Numbered from the stretch's first letter, positions 10,378 to 17,876 are shown. The stretch is DNA of 61,327 nucleotides from CAZWDL01 sp964632995 (GCA_964632995.1 CAZWDL010000033.1:1-61327), one strand, 5' to 3'. Notes: generated from the sequence alone by a model not told the origin. A program made the numbers and translations.

Positions 10378-10385
10378 TATCTTTG
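10378..10385 (+). promoter_or_regulatory. putative -7 box for the ECF sigma factor gene
   Basis: TATCTTTG matches the Bacteroidota -7 consensus exactly. A weak TTTC -33 candidate lies about 21 bases upstream. The implied leader to the ATG at 10521 is about 130 nt. Confidence 0.5.
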
Positions 10386-10520
10386 GTCTGTAAACAGTAA
10401 AACACGCTTTTTCACTCTCTTTCTTTTCAAATAAAAAACTGCTGACTATAGGAGTAACTTCTACACTAAATTAGTTTTTAGACGACTGAACAAATCCCAT
10501 TAACGTAAAACTATTTAGGT

Positions 10521-11102
10521 ATGCAAGTTACGCCCTTGACTGACCAGCAACTAATTGGTCACTATCTGGAAGGAGATGAGCGCGCTTTTGAAGAGCTGCT
10601 CAACCGTCATCAGCAGAAGATTTACACTTCTATTTATCTCTTCGTCAAAGACCAGAGTCTCGCTGAGGATATTTTCCAGGAAGTATTTATTAAGATTATT
10701 GATACGCTCCGGAAGGGGAAGTACAACCACGAAGGTAAATTCCTGCAGTGGGCCATGCGCATCTCTTACAATATGTGCGTTGACTACTTCCGTCGTTCCA
10801 AGCGCCGTCCGAAAGTATCACCTACTGAAACCTTTGATATTTTCGACGTGTTGCAGGTGACCGATGACAATGCCGAGCAGCACATTATCCGCAGCCAGAC
10901 GCACGACAAGGTGCGCAAGCTGGTGGATATGCTGCCGCCCGAGCAACGCGAAGTCGTCATCCTGCGTCACTACGCGGATATGAGCTTCAAAGAAATCGCC
11001 AAGTTGACCCGCGTGAGCATCAATACGGCGCTGGGCCGTATGCGCTATGCGCTAATCAACATCCGCAAGATGGTGGAAGAAAAAGAAATTATTCTTCAGT
11101 AG
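10521..11102 (+). CDS. ECF-type RNA polymerase sigma factor (sigma-70 family)
   Basis: Alternative sigma factor directing RNA polymerase to a special promoter set. The 193-residue protein has a sigma-2 domain (residues about 20-90, with the core-binding segment DQSLAEDIFQEVFIKII and a DNA-melting region ending YFRRSKRRPK). A linker leads to a C-terminal sigma-4 helix-turn-helix (about 125-185, LPPEQREVVILRHYADMSFKEIA...SINTALGRMRYAL). There is no sigma-1.1 or sigma-3 region, as expected for the ECF group. No anti-sigma or TonB-receptor gene is adjacent, which differs from the FecI-type arrangement common in Bacteroidota. The regulon cannot be inferred. Confidence 0.92.
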   Translation: MQVTPLTDQQLIGHYLEGDERAFEELLNRHQQKIYTSIYLFVKDQSLAEDIFQEVFIKIIDTLRKGKYNHEGKFLQWAMRISYNMCVDYFRRSKRRPKVSPTETFDIFDVLQVTDDNAEQHIIRSQTHDKVRKLVDMLPPEQREVVILRHYADMSFKEIAKLTRVSINTALGRMRYALINIRKMVEEKEIILQ

Positions 11103-11107
11103 TTACA

Positions 11108-11155
11108 GTTCAAGGTTCAAAAGTTGGAGTTTTTCATAGCTTTTGAACCTTGAAC
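11108..11155. repeat. 16-bp inverted repeat between sigma factor and hemB
   Basis: The arm GTTCAAGGTTCAAAAG (11108-11123) is perfectly complementary to 11140-11155 across a 16-base loop. It sits between two convergent genes and could act as a bidirectional transcription barrier, although no clean T-tract follows on either strand. A related sequence, AAGGTTCAAGGGTTCGAAG, occurs near 16075. Confidence 0.6.
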
Positions 11156-11179
11156 CTCTGACTTTTAACAGCCAACCCT

Positions 11180-12163
11180 TCAACCTGTCAACTTCGCGTA
11201 ATCTTTCGCGAAGTACGTAATAATCACATCCGCTCCGGCCCTTCTGATACTCAGTAATGTTTCAGGCATGGCCTTTTCGTACTCCAGCCAACCGTTGCGG
11301 CAGGCTGCGAGCAGCATGGCGCACTCCCCGCTGACGTGGTAAGCGGCAATGGGCAGGTCAAAGCTGTGTTTGAGTAAGTGGATGACATCCAGGTAATTCA
11401 GCGCCGGTTTGACCATCAGAAAGTCGGCGCCCTCCATCGTATCCAGTTCGCCTTCTATCAAGGCTTCCTGCTTATTGGCCGGATCCATCTGATAGGTCTT
11501 CTTGTCGGCAGGGATATCCCTCGAGGCTTTCGGGGCGCTCTCCAGGGCGTCCCGGAAAGGTCCGTAAAATGCGCTGGCATACTTGGCCGTATACGACATA
11601 ATGCCCGTATCGGTATAGCCTTCCCGGTCGAGCCCCTCGCGGATGGCCTGCACCCGGCCGTCCATCATATCCGAAGGGCCGAGGATGTCGAAGCCGGCGT
11701 GCGCCTGGGCAACGGCCATTTTCGATAGAATAAGCAGGGTTTCATCATTGGCGATTTTTCCGTCAAGAACCAGTCCGTCATGGCCGTCGGAGCTATAGGG
11801 ATCCATGGCCACGTCGCTGATCAGACAGCATTCCGGAAAACGCTCTTTAATCGCCGTAGCGGCTTTGAGATAGAAATTGTCCGGATTGTAGCTATAGGTG
11901 GCCTCTTTGTCTTTTCGCTCGTCGGGAACTGCCGGAAACAGGATGAAACTGCGCACTCCCAGCTCCAAACACGTTTCTATTTCCCCCAGCGTAGACTCCA
12001 GCGAGAGCCGGTAGCTTCCGGGCAGGGAAGGGATGGCGACCTTGGCCTCGTCGCCTTCCATCAGGAAAAGGGGTTGTACGAGGTGCCCGGGCGAGAGGTG
12101 AGTTTCCCGGTTCAGGTTGCGAATGGCTTCACTGCGCCGGTTTCTTCTTGGTCTTCTTAACAT
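11180..12163 (-). CDS. hemB: delta-aminolevulinic acid dehydratase (porphobilinogen synthase)
   Basis: Condenses two 5-aminolevulinate molecules to porphobilinogen in heme synthesis. The 327-residue TIM barrel has both expected lysines: one in MSYTAKYASAFYGPFRD near residue 195-200 and the Schiff-base Lys in FLMVKPALNYLD near 250. The metal loop reads DVAMDPYSSDGHDG, without the three-cysteine cluster of zinc enzymes such as E. coli HemB, so it belongs to the Mg-dependent (non-Zn) type. Its start overlaps the end of yidD by 35 bases, so the genes are translationally linked. No other heme genes are nearby. Confidence 0.95.
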   Translation of the reverse strand: MLRRPRRNRRSEAIRNLNRETHLSPGHLVQPLFLMEGDEAKVAIPSLPGSYRLSLESTLGEIETCLELGVRSFILFPAVPDERKDKEATYSYNPDNFYLKAATAIKERFPECCLISDVAMDPYSSDGHDGLVLDGKIANDETLLILSKMAVAQAHAGFDILGPSDMMDGRVQAIREGLDREGYTDTGIMSYTAKYASAFYGPFRDALESAPKASRDIPADKKTYQMDPANKQEALIEGELDTMEGADFLMVKPALNYLDVIHLLKHSFDLPIAAYHVSGECAMLLAACRNGWLEYEKAMPETLLSIRRAGADVIITYFAKDYAKLTG

Positions 12164-12404
12164 TTTTTCGCTTTTTCGAATTTGTTGGTACAGGATCGTA
12201 GCCGTGACCGCCCCAGGGATGGCATCGCCAGATGCGCTTCAGCCCTAGCCAAACACCGCGCAGGACGCCCCATTCTTCGATGGATTTGACCATATAGTGT
12301 GAACAGGTCGGCTGAAAACGGCAGGTGGAGCCCAGGAGGGGGGAAATGGCTACCTGATAAAATCGGATGGGTAAGATCACTATTTTTCTGAAAAGGCGAT
12401 TCAT
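12129..12404 (-). CDS. yidD: membrane protein insertion efficiency factor YidD
   Basis: Small membrane-associated protein that helps YidC-dependent insertion of inner-membrane proteins. Starting at the ATG at 12404 gives 91 residues beginning MNRLFRKIVILPIRFYQ, the usual YidD N-terminal amphipathic helix. The conserved cysteine core STCRFQPTCSHYMVKSI and the WRCHPWGGHGYDPVP box follow, then a Lys-rich tail. The frame is open 38 codons further upstream, but that part overlaps the DUF6702 gene and lacks similarity. The usual rpmH-rnpA-yidD-yidC neighbourhood is absent; here it sits between a DUF6702 gene and hemB. Confidence 0.92.
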   Translation of the reverse strand: MNRLFRKIVILPIRFYQVAISPLLGSTCRFQPTCSHYMVKSIEEWGVLRGVWLGLKRIWRCHPWGGHGYDPVPTNSKKRKNVKKTKKKPAQ

Positions 12405-12417
12405 GCTAAAGTCAAAT

Positions 12418-12987
12418 TTAAAAACTGACCGATTCCCGGCTTTTACCTTTTTGAAAGAGCAGTAGGCCCTTTTGATTGCCCGGTCCGAAAACGCTGACGA
12501 TGTTTTTCTGATCGTCATATACTTCCGTCAAAATCTTATTGGTGACGGCGAGTTGTTCCATTTGATCAACTTCCGGCACTTCGAGGTAGCACCAGACAGC
12601 TGCCAGGTCATCGGAAATCTCTTTGCCAAGGAAGTGATACGCGGCCTGCCGGCCGTTGACTTCCAGGATGAAATTCTGCTCCAGATACCGGCCAAGGTGC
12701 TGTCCGGCATCCGCTGCTTCCTTCTCCGTACAGAGGAACAGCTTGTCGGCGCCCTGCTGCCGCAGGGCTTCTTCCAGATCATCGATAAAGAGGTGCAGGC
12801 TGATTTGCAATGCGCGTTCCTGTTCATTGTATTCTATCAGGCACTTGCTGACGTGGAAGTCGTGGACTTCCTCGCTGAATGATAGAGTGGTCGCGGTAGT
12901 ATCTGCTGCCGGCAAAGACGACATGCCGGAGGTCCCGGTAAACGGGTTGATCAGGAGTAAGAGCAGACTGGCTAGTAGCACTTCCAT
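12418..12987 (-). CDS. DUF6702 family protein
   Basis: Bacteroidota protein of unknown function, here 189 residues. It begins with a hydrophobic signal or anchor segment (residues 1-20), followed by a domain starting VHDFHVSKCLIEYNEQERALQISLHLFIDDLEEAL. That pattern, a His-containing first strand and an FIDDLE motif, fits what I recall of the DUF6702 family. The product is probably periplasmic or lipid-facing. It ends 13 bases before yidD and likely forms the operon DUF6702-yidD-hemB. A perfect 22-bp palindrome lies 58 bases upstream and may be its operator. Confidence 0.72.
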   Translation of the reverse strand: MEVLLASLLLLLINPFTGTSGMSSLPAADTTATTLSFSEEVHDFHVSKCLIEYNEQERALQISLHLFIDDLEEALRQQGADKLFLCTEKEAADAGQHLGRYLEQNFILEVNGRQAAYHFLGKEISDDLAAVWCYLEVPEVDQMEQLAVTNKILTEVYDDQKNIVSVFGPGNQKGLLLFQKGKSRESVSF

Positions 12988-13044
12988 TGATTATGCATTT
13001 GCCTCTTTAAAACGATACGAACCATCGAAAAAGTTCAAGGCCTC

Positions 13045-13066
13045 AGAGTATGTTTAAACATACTCT
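13045..13066. promoter_or_regulatory. perfect 22-bp palindrome upstream of the DUF6702-yidD-hemB operon
   Basis: AGAGTATGTTT is followed at once by its exact reverse complement, giving a loopless dyad. It lies between the stop of the PLDc_N gene (13105) and the DUF6702 start (12987), both on the minus strand. It could be an operator for a dimeric regulator or a factor-dependent terminator. No U-tract is present. Confidence 0.5.
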
Positions 13067-13104
13067 CCGGGACATCAGTTTATCCGGCCGGCGAATGCTG
13101 TAAT

Positions 13105-13362
13105 TCAAAGCCCGCTCCGGTGCAGCGTGTGTTTGCGGCCGATAAAGTAGTACAAGATCAGGCCAATTACCGGGAGCAGGATGATTACCGCCAACCAGAT
13201 GACTTTCTCCTCTACCGTCGGGAACTCATGTGTCAGCGCATGGATCAGGGCCCAGATCCAGAGCACCGCGAAGGCGATACTGAGCAGTATGGCAAAGAAA
13301 CCAAGGCCGGCGATGACTTCAAAGATGTTTAGCGTTAGAATTTCAGTGGTAATGGTAAACAT
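13105..13362 (-). CDS. PLDc_N-like small membrane protein
   Basis: An 85-residue integral membrane protein with two hydrophobic helices, around residues 15-40 and 55-75. The second ends LILYYFIGRKHTL, the signature of the phospholipase D/cardiolipin synthase N-terminal (PLDc_N) domain. It lacks the catalytic HKD domains, as do many stand-alone PLDc_N proteins. Its role is unknown. It is not obviously in an operon: HupE lies upstream with a 137-base gap and the palindrome at 13045 lies downstream. Confidence 0.8.
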   Translation of the reverse strand: MFTITTEILTLNIFEVIAGLGFFAILLSIAFAVLWIWALIHALTHEFPTVEEKVIWLAVIILLPVIGLILYYFIGRKHTLHRSGL

Positions 13363-13499
13363 GGCCGCAGATTGAAAGCGTGGAAATCTTTCTTATACAA
13401 AGGAGCGCGGGGGACTTTATGTTCGAATATTGGCGAACAGTACATGACTGTAATTAATGACAGTCCGGGATTAAAGCTATCGTCTATCCTTGTTTTTCC

Positions 13500-14105
13500 T
13501 TACAGCCGCTCCAGCGCCATGACCAGCGCCAGGCCGGCCGCCGCGCCGGAGATAAACAGGTTCCACTCCCGTTGCTTGACGCGCAGCAGGTTCATCGCGA
13601 CGAAGGAGGCCGCCAGGATCACTCCGACGATGGCCAGCTGTCCCAGCTCTACTCCGATATTGAAAGCCAGCAGTTGGTATACCAGCTCGTTTTCCTCGCC
13701 GGGCAGCAGCAAAGAGCGGAAGAAGTTGGAAAAGCCCATGCCGTGGATGAGTCCGAAGAAAAGCGCAAAGCCGTAGTTCCAGCTGACGCGCCGGTCGAAG
13801 GTCCCCTCCGTCAGCGCCGTGGAGTGCCGGTGCACGAGGACGTTGTAGATCGCCGTCAGGAAGATCGTGACGGGGATCAAAAATTCGATAAGGTCCGGGT
13901 TCAGCGGGATGATATCCAGTGCTGCCAGGGCCAGCGTGACGGAGTGGCCGATCGTAAAAGCCGTCACCAGAATGGCGACCTTCCTCCATTCGCGCAACTG
14001 GTAAATAGCACAGAGGGCAATGATAAACAGAATATGATCGTAGCCCTTGAGGTCGGCAATATGTTCGAAGCCGAGTTGCAGATAGGTAGAGAACGTACTT
14101 TGCAT
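13500..14105 (-). CDS. HupE/UreJ-family membrane protein
   Basis: A 201-residue polytopic membrane protein with about six helices. The motif GFEHIADLKGYDHILFIIAL (residues 13-32) and the later LIHGMGFSNFF carry the conserved histidines of the HupE/UreJ_2 family, whose better-studied members are nickel or cobalt permeases. No urease, hydrogenase or cobalamin gene is in the window, so the metal assignment is an inference. A TAGCTTTG -7 box is 68 bases upstream of the ATG. Confidence 0.82.
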   Translation of the reverse strand: MQSTFSTYLQLGFEHIADLKGYDHILFIIALCAIYQLREWRKVAILVTAFTIGHSVTLALAALDIIPLNPDLIEFLIPVTIFLTAIYNVLVHRHSTALTEGTFDRRVSWNYGFALFFGLIHGMGFSNFFRSLLLPGEENELVYQLLAFNIGVELGQLAIVGVILAASFVAMNLLRVKQREWNLFISGAAAGLALVMALERL

Positions 14106-14172
14106 ATTTCGGGATACTGGTCGAAAAAAATCGACGGAGTTAATAGAAAGTTGGCATTTAAGTATTTCACGA

Positions 14173-14180
14173 CAAAGCTA
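14173..14180 (-). promoter_or_regulatory. putative -7 box for the hupE-like gene
   Basis: The minus strand reads TAGCTTTG, fitting TAnnTTTG, 68 bases before the HupE-like start codon. It also lies just before the divergent small ORF at 14186. Confidence 0.4.
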
Positions 14181-14185
14181 ACAAT

Positions 14186-14425
14186 ATGATTCTTTTATCC
14201 CAAAAAGGAATGCCGCTCAGCCGGATAAAACCACGCCATTATCTCGCTGCCCGTCGCACTATGCTGAAGCAGCAACAGGCGAACCATCCGCTGTGGAAGA
14301 AAAATAAGCCCTCCCGTTTATCAGGCCCCATATTTCAGGAGGTTTCCTCACCGCCCGCTCATATCCTGTTGCTGATCGCCATCGTTTTGGGTAGTTTTCT
14401 TCTCGTGCACTTTCTTTTGGGATGA
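14186..14425 (+). CDS. hypothetical small tail-anchored protein
   Basis: A 79-residue reading frame with a basic N-terminal half (many Arg, Lys and Gln) and one hydrophobic segment at the extreme C-terminus (ILLLIAIVLGSFLLVHFLLG), as in a tail-anchored membrane protein. It resembles no family I know. In favour of a real gene: a strong hairpin terminator begins 7 bases after the stop. Against: it has no clear promoter of its own, and it is short. Confidence 0.5.
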   Translation: MILLSQKGMPLSRIKPRHYLAARRTMLKQQQANHPLWKKNKPSRLSGPIFQEVSSPPAHILLLIAIVLGSFLLVHFLLG

Positions 14426-14431
14426 AAGCGA

Positions 14432-14466
14432 ACAGCCTTTGCTCCAAAAGATGGAGCAAAGGCTGT
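14432..14466 (+). terminator. hairpin terminator after the small tail-anchored ORF
   Basis: A perfect 15-bp stem ACAGCCTTTGCTCCA / TGGAGCAAAGGCTGT encloses a 5-base loop. The following plus-strand sequence is moderately T-rich. It could also shield against read-through from ahcY on the other strand. Confidence 0.65.
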
Positions 14467-14606
14467 ATCTGTTCTTATTCGCAAGAGCGGGTTGAAGATT
14501 GTGACTATGAGGATTGAAGTTTTTTTGAGTTGAGAAGAAGGTTGATCTCTCCTCGACTCTAAAGAGTTAATTTTTCTATCCTTCAATCGTCAACTCCCGA
14601 CAAGCT

Positions 14607-15920
14607 CTAATACCGGTAGTACTCGGGCTTGTACGGTCCTTTTTTCGGTACGTTAATGTAGTCGGCCTGTTCTTTGCTCAGCTCATCGAGTTCCACGCCG
14701 ATCTTGGCGAGGTGCAGGCGGGCGACTTCCTCATCGAGATGTTTGGGCAGGGTGTAGACCTTATTCTCGTACTCGCCGTTGTTGTTCCACAGTTCCTTCT
14801 GGGCCAGCACCTGATTGGAAAAGGAGTTGGACATGACGAAGGAGGGGTGACCGGTAGCGCAGCCCAGGTTGACCAGGCGGCCTTCGGCCAGCAGGATGAT
14901 GTCCTTCCCGTCGATCGTGTACTTGTCGACCTGCGGTTTGATGACCACTTTGGAATCGCCGTGTTCTTCGTTGAGGTAGGCGACGTCGATTTCATTATCG
15001 AAGTGGCCGATGTTACAGACGATGGTTTTGTCTTTCATCAGGCGGAAGTGCTCCTCGGTGATGATGTTGAGGTTGCCGGTGGCGGTGACCACGATATCGG
15101 CGCGCGGCACGGCATTGACCATTTTTTTCACTTCAAAGCCATCCATGGCGGCCTGCAGCGCACAGATAGGATCGATTTCGGTGACGATGATGCGGCAGCC
15201 GGCGCCACGCAGGGAAGCGGCGGAGCCTTTGCCTACGTCGCCGTAACCGGCTACGACGGCTACCTTGCCGGCCAGCATAACATCGGTGGCGCGGCGGATA
15301 GCGTCGACCAGCGACTCGCGGCAGCCGTACTTGTTGTCAAATTTAGATTTGGTGACCGAGTCGTTGACGTTGAAAGCCGGAACGGGCAGGGTGCCATTCT
15401 TCATGCGTTCGTAAAGGCGGTGTACACCGGTAGTCGTTTCTTCTGAGATGCCCTGAATCCCTTCAATCAGCTCGGGGTGCTTGTCGAGTACCGTATTGGT
15501 CAGGTCGCCACCGTCGTCGAGGATCATATTCAGCGAGGCTCCCCCTTCGAAAGCGCTGAGGGTCTGTTCGATGGCCCACCAGTACTCCTCTTCGCTCATA
15601 CCTTTCCAGGCGAATACGGGAACACCGGTGGCCGCGATAGCGGCGGCGGCGTGGTCTTGGGTAGAGAATATATTACAGGAAGACCAGGTGACTTCGGCGC
15701 CCAGCTCGATCAGCGTCTCGATCAGCACGGCGGTTTGAATCGTCATGTGCAGGCAGCCGGCGATGCGCGCACCCTTGAGCGGCTTTTCGGCGCCGTACTT
15801 TTCGCGGAGCGACATCAGACCCGGCATTTCGGCTTCGGCCAGTTCAATTTCTTTACGCCCCCATTCGGCGAGGTTAATATCTTTGACCTTGTAGTTCAAC
15901 TTTTGGTCTACAGAATCCAT
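14607..15920 (-). CDS. ahcY: adenosylhomocysteinase (S-adenosyl-L-homocysteine hydrolase)
   Basis: Hydrolyses S-adenosylhomocysteine to adenosine and homocysteine, clearing the product of methyl transfer. From the ATG at 15920 it has 437 residues. It shows the NAD-binding GYGDVGKGSAASLRGAG, the substrate lysine and aspartate in NVNDSVTKSKFDN, and the C-terminal NLGCATGHPSFVMSNSFSNQ and KGPYKPEYYRY. An ATG 13 codons upstream (15959) is unlikely to be the start because it lies inside a TACTTTTG promoter box. The gene is monocistronic. Confidence 0.97.
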   Translation of the reverse strand: MDSVDQKLNYKVKDINLAEWGRKEIELAEAEMPGLMSLREKYGAEKPLKGARIAGCLHMTIQTAVLIETLIELGAEVTWSSCNIFSTQDHAAAAIAATGVPVFAWKGMSEEEYWWAIEQTLSAFEGGASLNMILDDGGDLTNTVLDKHPELIEGIQGISEETTTGVHRLYERMKNGTLPVPAFNVNDSVTKSKFDNKYGCRESLVDAIRRATDVMLAGKVAVVAGYGDVGKGSAASLRGAGCRIIVTEIDPICALQAAMDGFEVKKMVNAVPRADIVVTATGNLNIITEEHFRLMKDKTIVCNIGHFDNEIDVAYLNEEHGDSKVVIKPQVDKYTIDGKDIILLAEGRLVNLGCATGHPSFVMSNSFSNQVLAQKELWNNNGEYENKVYTLPKHLDEEVARLHLAKIGVELDELSKEQADYINVPKKGPYKPEYYRY

Positions 15921-15956
15921 TGAATTTTTTTTTTGAAGTGTATAAAATTTGCGGTG

Positions 15957-15964
15957 CAAAAGTA
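15957..15964 (-). promoter_or_regulatory. putative -7 box for ahcY
   Basis: The minus strand reads TACTTTTG, an exact TAnnTTTG match, 36 bases before the chosen start at 15920. It decides between the two candidate start codons. Confidence 0.6.
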
Positions 15965-16160
15965 CGATTTTCCTCGCTCTAAATCAATTCTTAATGGAAG
16001 CTTTCCCCCCATCTGCGGGCATGGTAAATTGTAGAACGCAGAAAACAAATTTCACAACGCAATATATCAGGGAAGGTTCAAGGGTTCGAAGTTTCCCGCT
16101 TTTTTAAAAACTTTCCTGGCGAAAGTGCCGCAGGTAAAGCATTTATAAACTGTTGCTGTG

Positions 16161-16270
16161 TGCTTTGCGACCTTTGCGCCTTGGCGTGGAGTTTAAAAGC
16201 TACTTGTCTTGGCGCCAGTCTATTAATCGTGCTGACAACGGGCCGCACGCAAAGGCGCAGCGTCCGCAGA
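16161..16270. repeat. imperfect inverted repeat of a CTTTGCGCCTTTGCGTG element
   Basis: The left arm at about 16161-16190 (TGCTTTGCGACCTTTGCGCC and following) pairs with the reverse complement of about 16241-16270, matching at roughly 22 of 30 positions. Sequences of this kind recur between genes in many environmental bacteria. The element is non-coding and its function is unknown. Confidence 0.55.
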
Positions 16271-16325
16271 GCAAATAGGTTGATAGACTAAAAACGGGAT
16301 TCAAGGTCCCCTTGTCTTCCTCCCC

Positions 16326-16850
16326 CTATCGTTCACACTCCTCCTGCTCTGTCCGCTGCAGGCGGTTGATGTCGAAGCCCAGGTTTTCGGCCTTATCCTT
16401 CAGCATTTGAAGAGTATCCGGATCCAATTGCGGGCTGCGACTCAGTATCCAAAGGTACTTGCGATTGGGACTGCCCACCATAGCATAGCTATAATCATCA
16501 GCCAGGGCGATGACGTAGTAATTCCCCCGGAAGGGCCAGAAAAACTGTACGCGCAGGCGGCTGTTGTTGCTGCCTTTCACCGGAAAGGCCTTGCCTTCGG
16601 CGCTGGTCGGTTCGCCGTTTTTAATGCAGCGGTTGAGCACTTCCACGTATCCCTGGCCGGTGGGCGTATATTCGGCAGTGGTGCAGGTGCAACCACGTTG
16701 AAAGCGCATGGGAAAGGAGGCGATTTCGTACCACTTGCCGGCATAGCGCTCCAGGTCTACCTGGTCGACGGTGGGTAGTGGCTGCTTTGAGCAGGTGAAT
16801 AGGCCGAAGATGGAAAAAAGTAATAACCTACCTATCATTCGCTGATTCAT
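16326..16850 (-). CDS. lipocalin family lipoprotein (Blc-like)
   Basis: Outer-membrane-anchored bacterial lipocalin, thought to bind lysophospholipids or fatty acids. From the ATG at 16850 it has 174 residues: a lipoprotein signal ending L-F-T-C near residue 20, the lipocalin GxW motif in YAGKWYEIASFPMRFQRGC, then RVQFFWPFRGNYYVIALADDYSYAMVG and the third conserved region LWILSRSP. Two neighbouring cysteines (CTC) and a later Cys suggest a disulphide, as in other Blc proteins. An ATG six codons upstream is also possible. No operon partner is apparent. Confidence 0.88.
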   Translation of the reverse strand: MNQRMIGRLLLFSIFGLFTCSKQPLPTVDQVDLERYAGKWYEIASFPMRFQRGCTCTTAEYTPTGQGYVEVLNRCIKNGEPTSAEGKAFPVKGSNNSRLRVQFFWPFRGNYYVIALADDYSYAMVGSPNRKYLWILSRSPQLDPDTLQMLKDKAENLGFDINRLQRTEQEECER

Positions 16851-17007
16851 GGATGTTTTTTCTTCCACAACAATTAAAGCGGCATAGGGATCACCGAACG
16901 TGCTTCAAATCACCACCGCTTTCCATCCGAGCTGCTGATATTGTCTCAGAAAATAGAAGAAAGCCAGTAGTGGCAGGGGGCAGCGCCGGGATCAGCCGGG
17001 CCGGTGC

Positions 17008-17250
17008 TTAGGTTGGGGCGAGATAATGCAGCGCCTCCAGTACGGTAGCGAAGATTAGCATGCCGATACCCGCCGCCGGGTTGCGTCCTTTATGGTCTTC
17101 CGGCCCGAAAAAGCGAAGCATGCGGCGGGCGCGGATTTCGATCTGCCGGAGTTCCATGTCGTGGAGTTGCCCGGTCAGGGTAAGCACGTTGTAGAGTTCG
17201 GCTTGTTCGGGCACATAGCCGATGCGTCGTTTGACGGACGGGCAAGAACT
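17008..17250 (-). pseudogene. relic of an ABC transporter ATPase domain
   Basis: On the minus strand the frame directly after the LOG gene reads KRRIGYVPEQAELYN...LTLTGQLHDM and then RARRMLRFFGPEDHKGRNP. This follows the order of an ABC ATPase from the Q-loop (IGYVPEQ) through the helical subdomain (LY-x-L-T; ELLELVGLEDR-like). Walker A, the signature LSGGQ and Walker B are all absent, so it cannot be an active ATPase. The first in-frame start is a GTG at 17214, giving 68 codons. It could instead be a small unrelated protein; the resemblance is by eye only. Confidence 0.45.
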
Positions 17251-17251
17251 C

Positions 17252-17836
17252 TTACAACCTATCCAAATCCAGCCACTTCCCCTTCGTCACCGGCGTTTTG
17301 AATTTCGCCATGCGGTCGAGCAGATCTTCGAGATCGTCATCGGAGAGAAGCAGTTCCCGGTGCTGATTGCGCAGGAAGCCCTCGCGCTGCATGTGGTAGA
17401 GGTGGGCGATGAGGTGGTCGTAGTATCCCTTGACGTTGAGCACGCCGATGGGGTGGCGGGATTGTCCGAGCTGGACGAGGGTGAGCATCTCGAAGAGTTC
17501 GTCGAGGGTGCCGTAGCCGCCGGGCAGCACCAGGACGGCGTCGGAGAGTTTGGCCATGCGCACTTTGCGTTCGTGCATGCTGTCGACGACGTGCAGTTCG
17601 GTAAGCCCTTCGTGGCAGACTTCTTTTTCCTGCAGAAAGTAGGGGATGACGCCGGTGACATAGCCGCCTTTTTCCAGGGCGGCGTCGGCCAGTTCGCCCA
17701 TCAGCCCTACATTGCCGGCGCCGTAGATGATGCGCAGGCCGCGCTCGGCCAGCAAGGCGCCGGTTTGGCGGGCGATATCCGTATATACCGGGTCGGTTCC
17801 TTTATTGGCGCCGCAAAAGACGAGTATGGATTGCAT
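17252..17836 (-). CDS. LOG-family nucleoside 5'-monophosphate phosphoribohydrolase (TIGR00730)
   Basis: Rossmann-fold protein of the LOG (lonely guy) group, which splits cytokinin or purine nucleoside monophosphates into base and ribose 5-phosphate. The 194 residues show the family pattern: FCGANKG near the N-terminus, GLMGELADAALEKGG, and the signature PGGYGTLDELFEMLTL (around residue 108) with the conserved MHERKVRMAKLSDAVLVLPGG before it. Length fits. A TACCTTTG promoter box lies 33 bases upstream. Its natural substrate in non-plant-associated bacteria is uncertain. Confidence 0.93.
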   Translation of the reverse strand: MQSILVFCGANKGTDPVYTDIARQTGALLAERGLRIIYGAGNVGLMGELADAALEKGGYVTGVIPYFLQEKEVCHEGLTELHVVDSMHERKVRMAKLSDAVLVLPGGYGTLDELFEMLTLVQLGQSRHPIGVLNVKGYYDHLIAHLYHMQREGFLRNQHRELLLSDDDLEDLLDRMAKFKTPVTKGKWLDLDRL

Positions 17837-17868
17837 GGTAGATGGTATTTCTAAAAATTATCGGGCCG

Positions 17869-17876
17869 CAAAGGTA
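17869..17876 (-). promoter_or_regulatory. putative -7 box for the LOG-family gene
   Basis: The minus strand reads TACCTTTG, matching TAnnTTTG, with the ATG 33 bases downstream. Confidence 0.55.

Larger units (their letters stand above)
10076..10520. other. divergent intergenic region between uvrA and the ECF sigma gene
   Basis: This AT-rich gap of 445 bases separates two divergent genes and contains a putative promoter for each. No open frame, RNA gene or long hairpin was recognised. The plus-strand leader of the sigma gene would be about 130 nt. Confidence 0.6.
15921..16325. other. intergenic region between ahcY and the lipocalin gene
   Basis: This gap of 405 bases contains the ahcY promoter and an imperfect inverted repeat of the CTTTGCGCCTTTGCGTGG type (16161-16270). 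No open frame looks real. Confidence 0.6.

Noticed and set aside
10521..11102. ECF sigma gene considered part of a FecI-FecR-TonB receptor unit
   Set aside because: No anti-sigma or SusC/TonB-receptor gene follows; the next gene is hemB on the other strand.
14607..15959. Longer ahcY start at 15959
   Set aside because: That ATG lies inside the TACTTTTG promoter box and adds residues not usual in the family.
15921..16325. Region upstream of ahcY considered as an SAH or SAM riboswitch
   Set aside because: The putative promoter leaves only about 30 nt of leader before ahcY, too short for a riboswitch, and no conserved core was seen.
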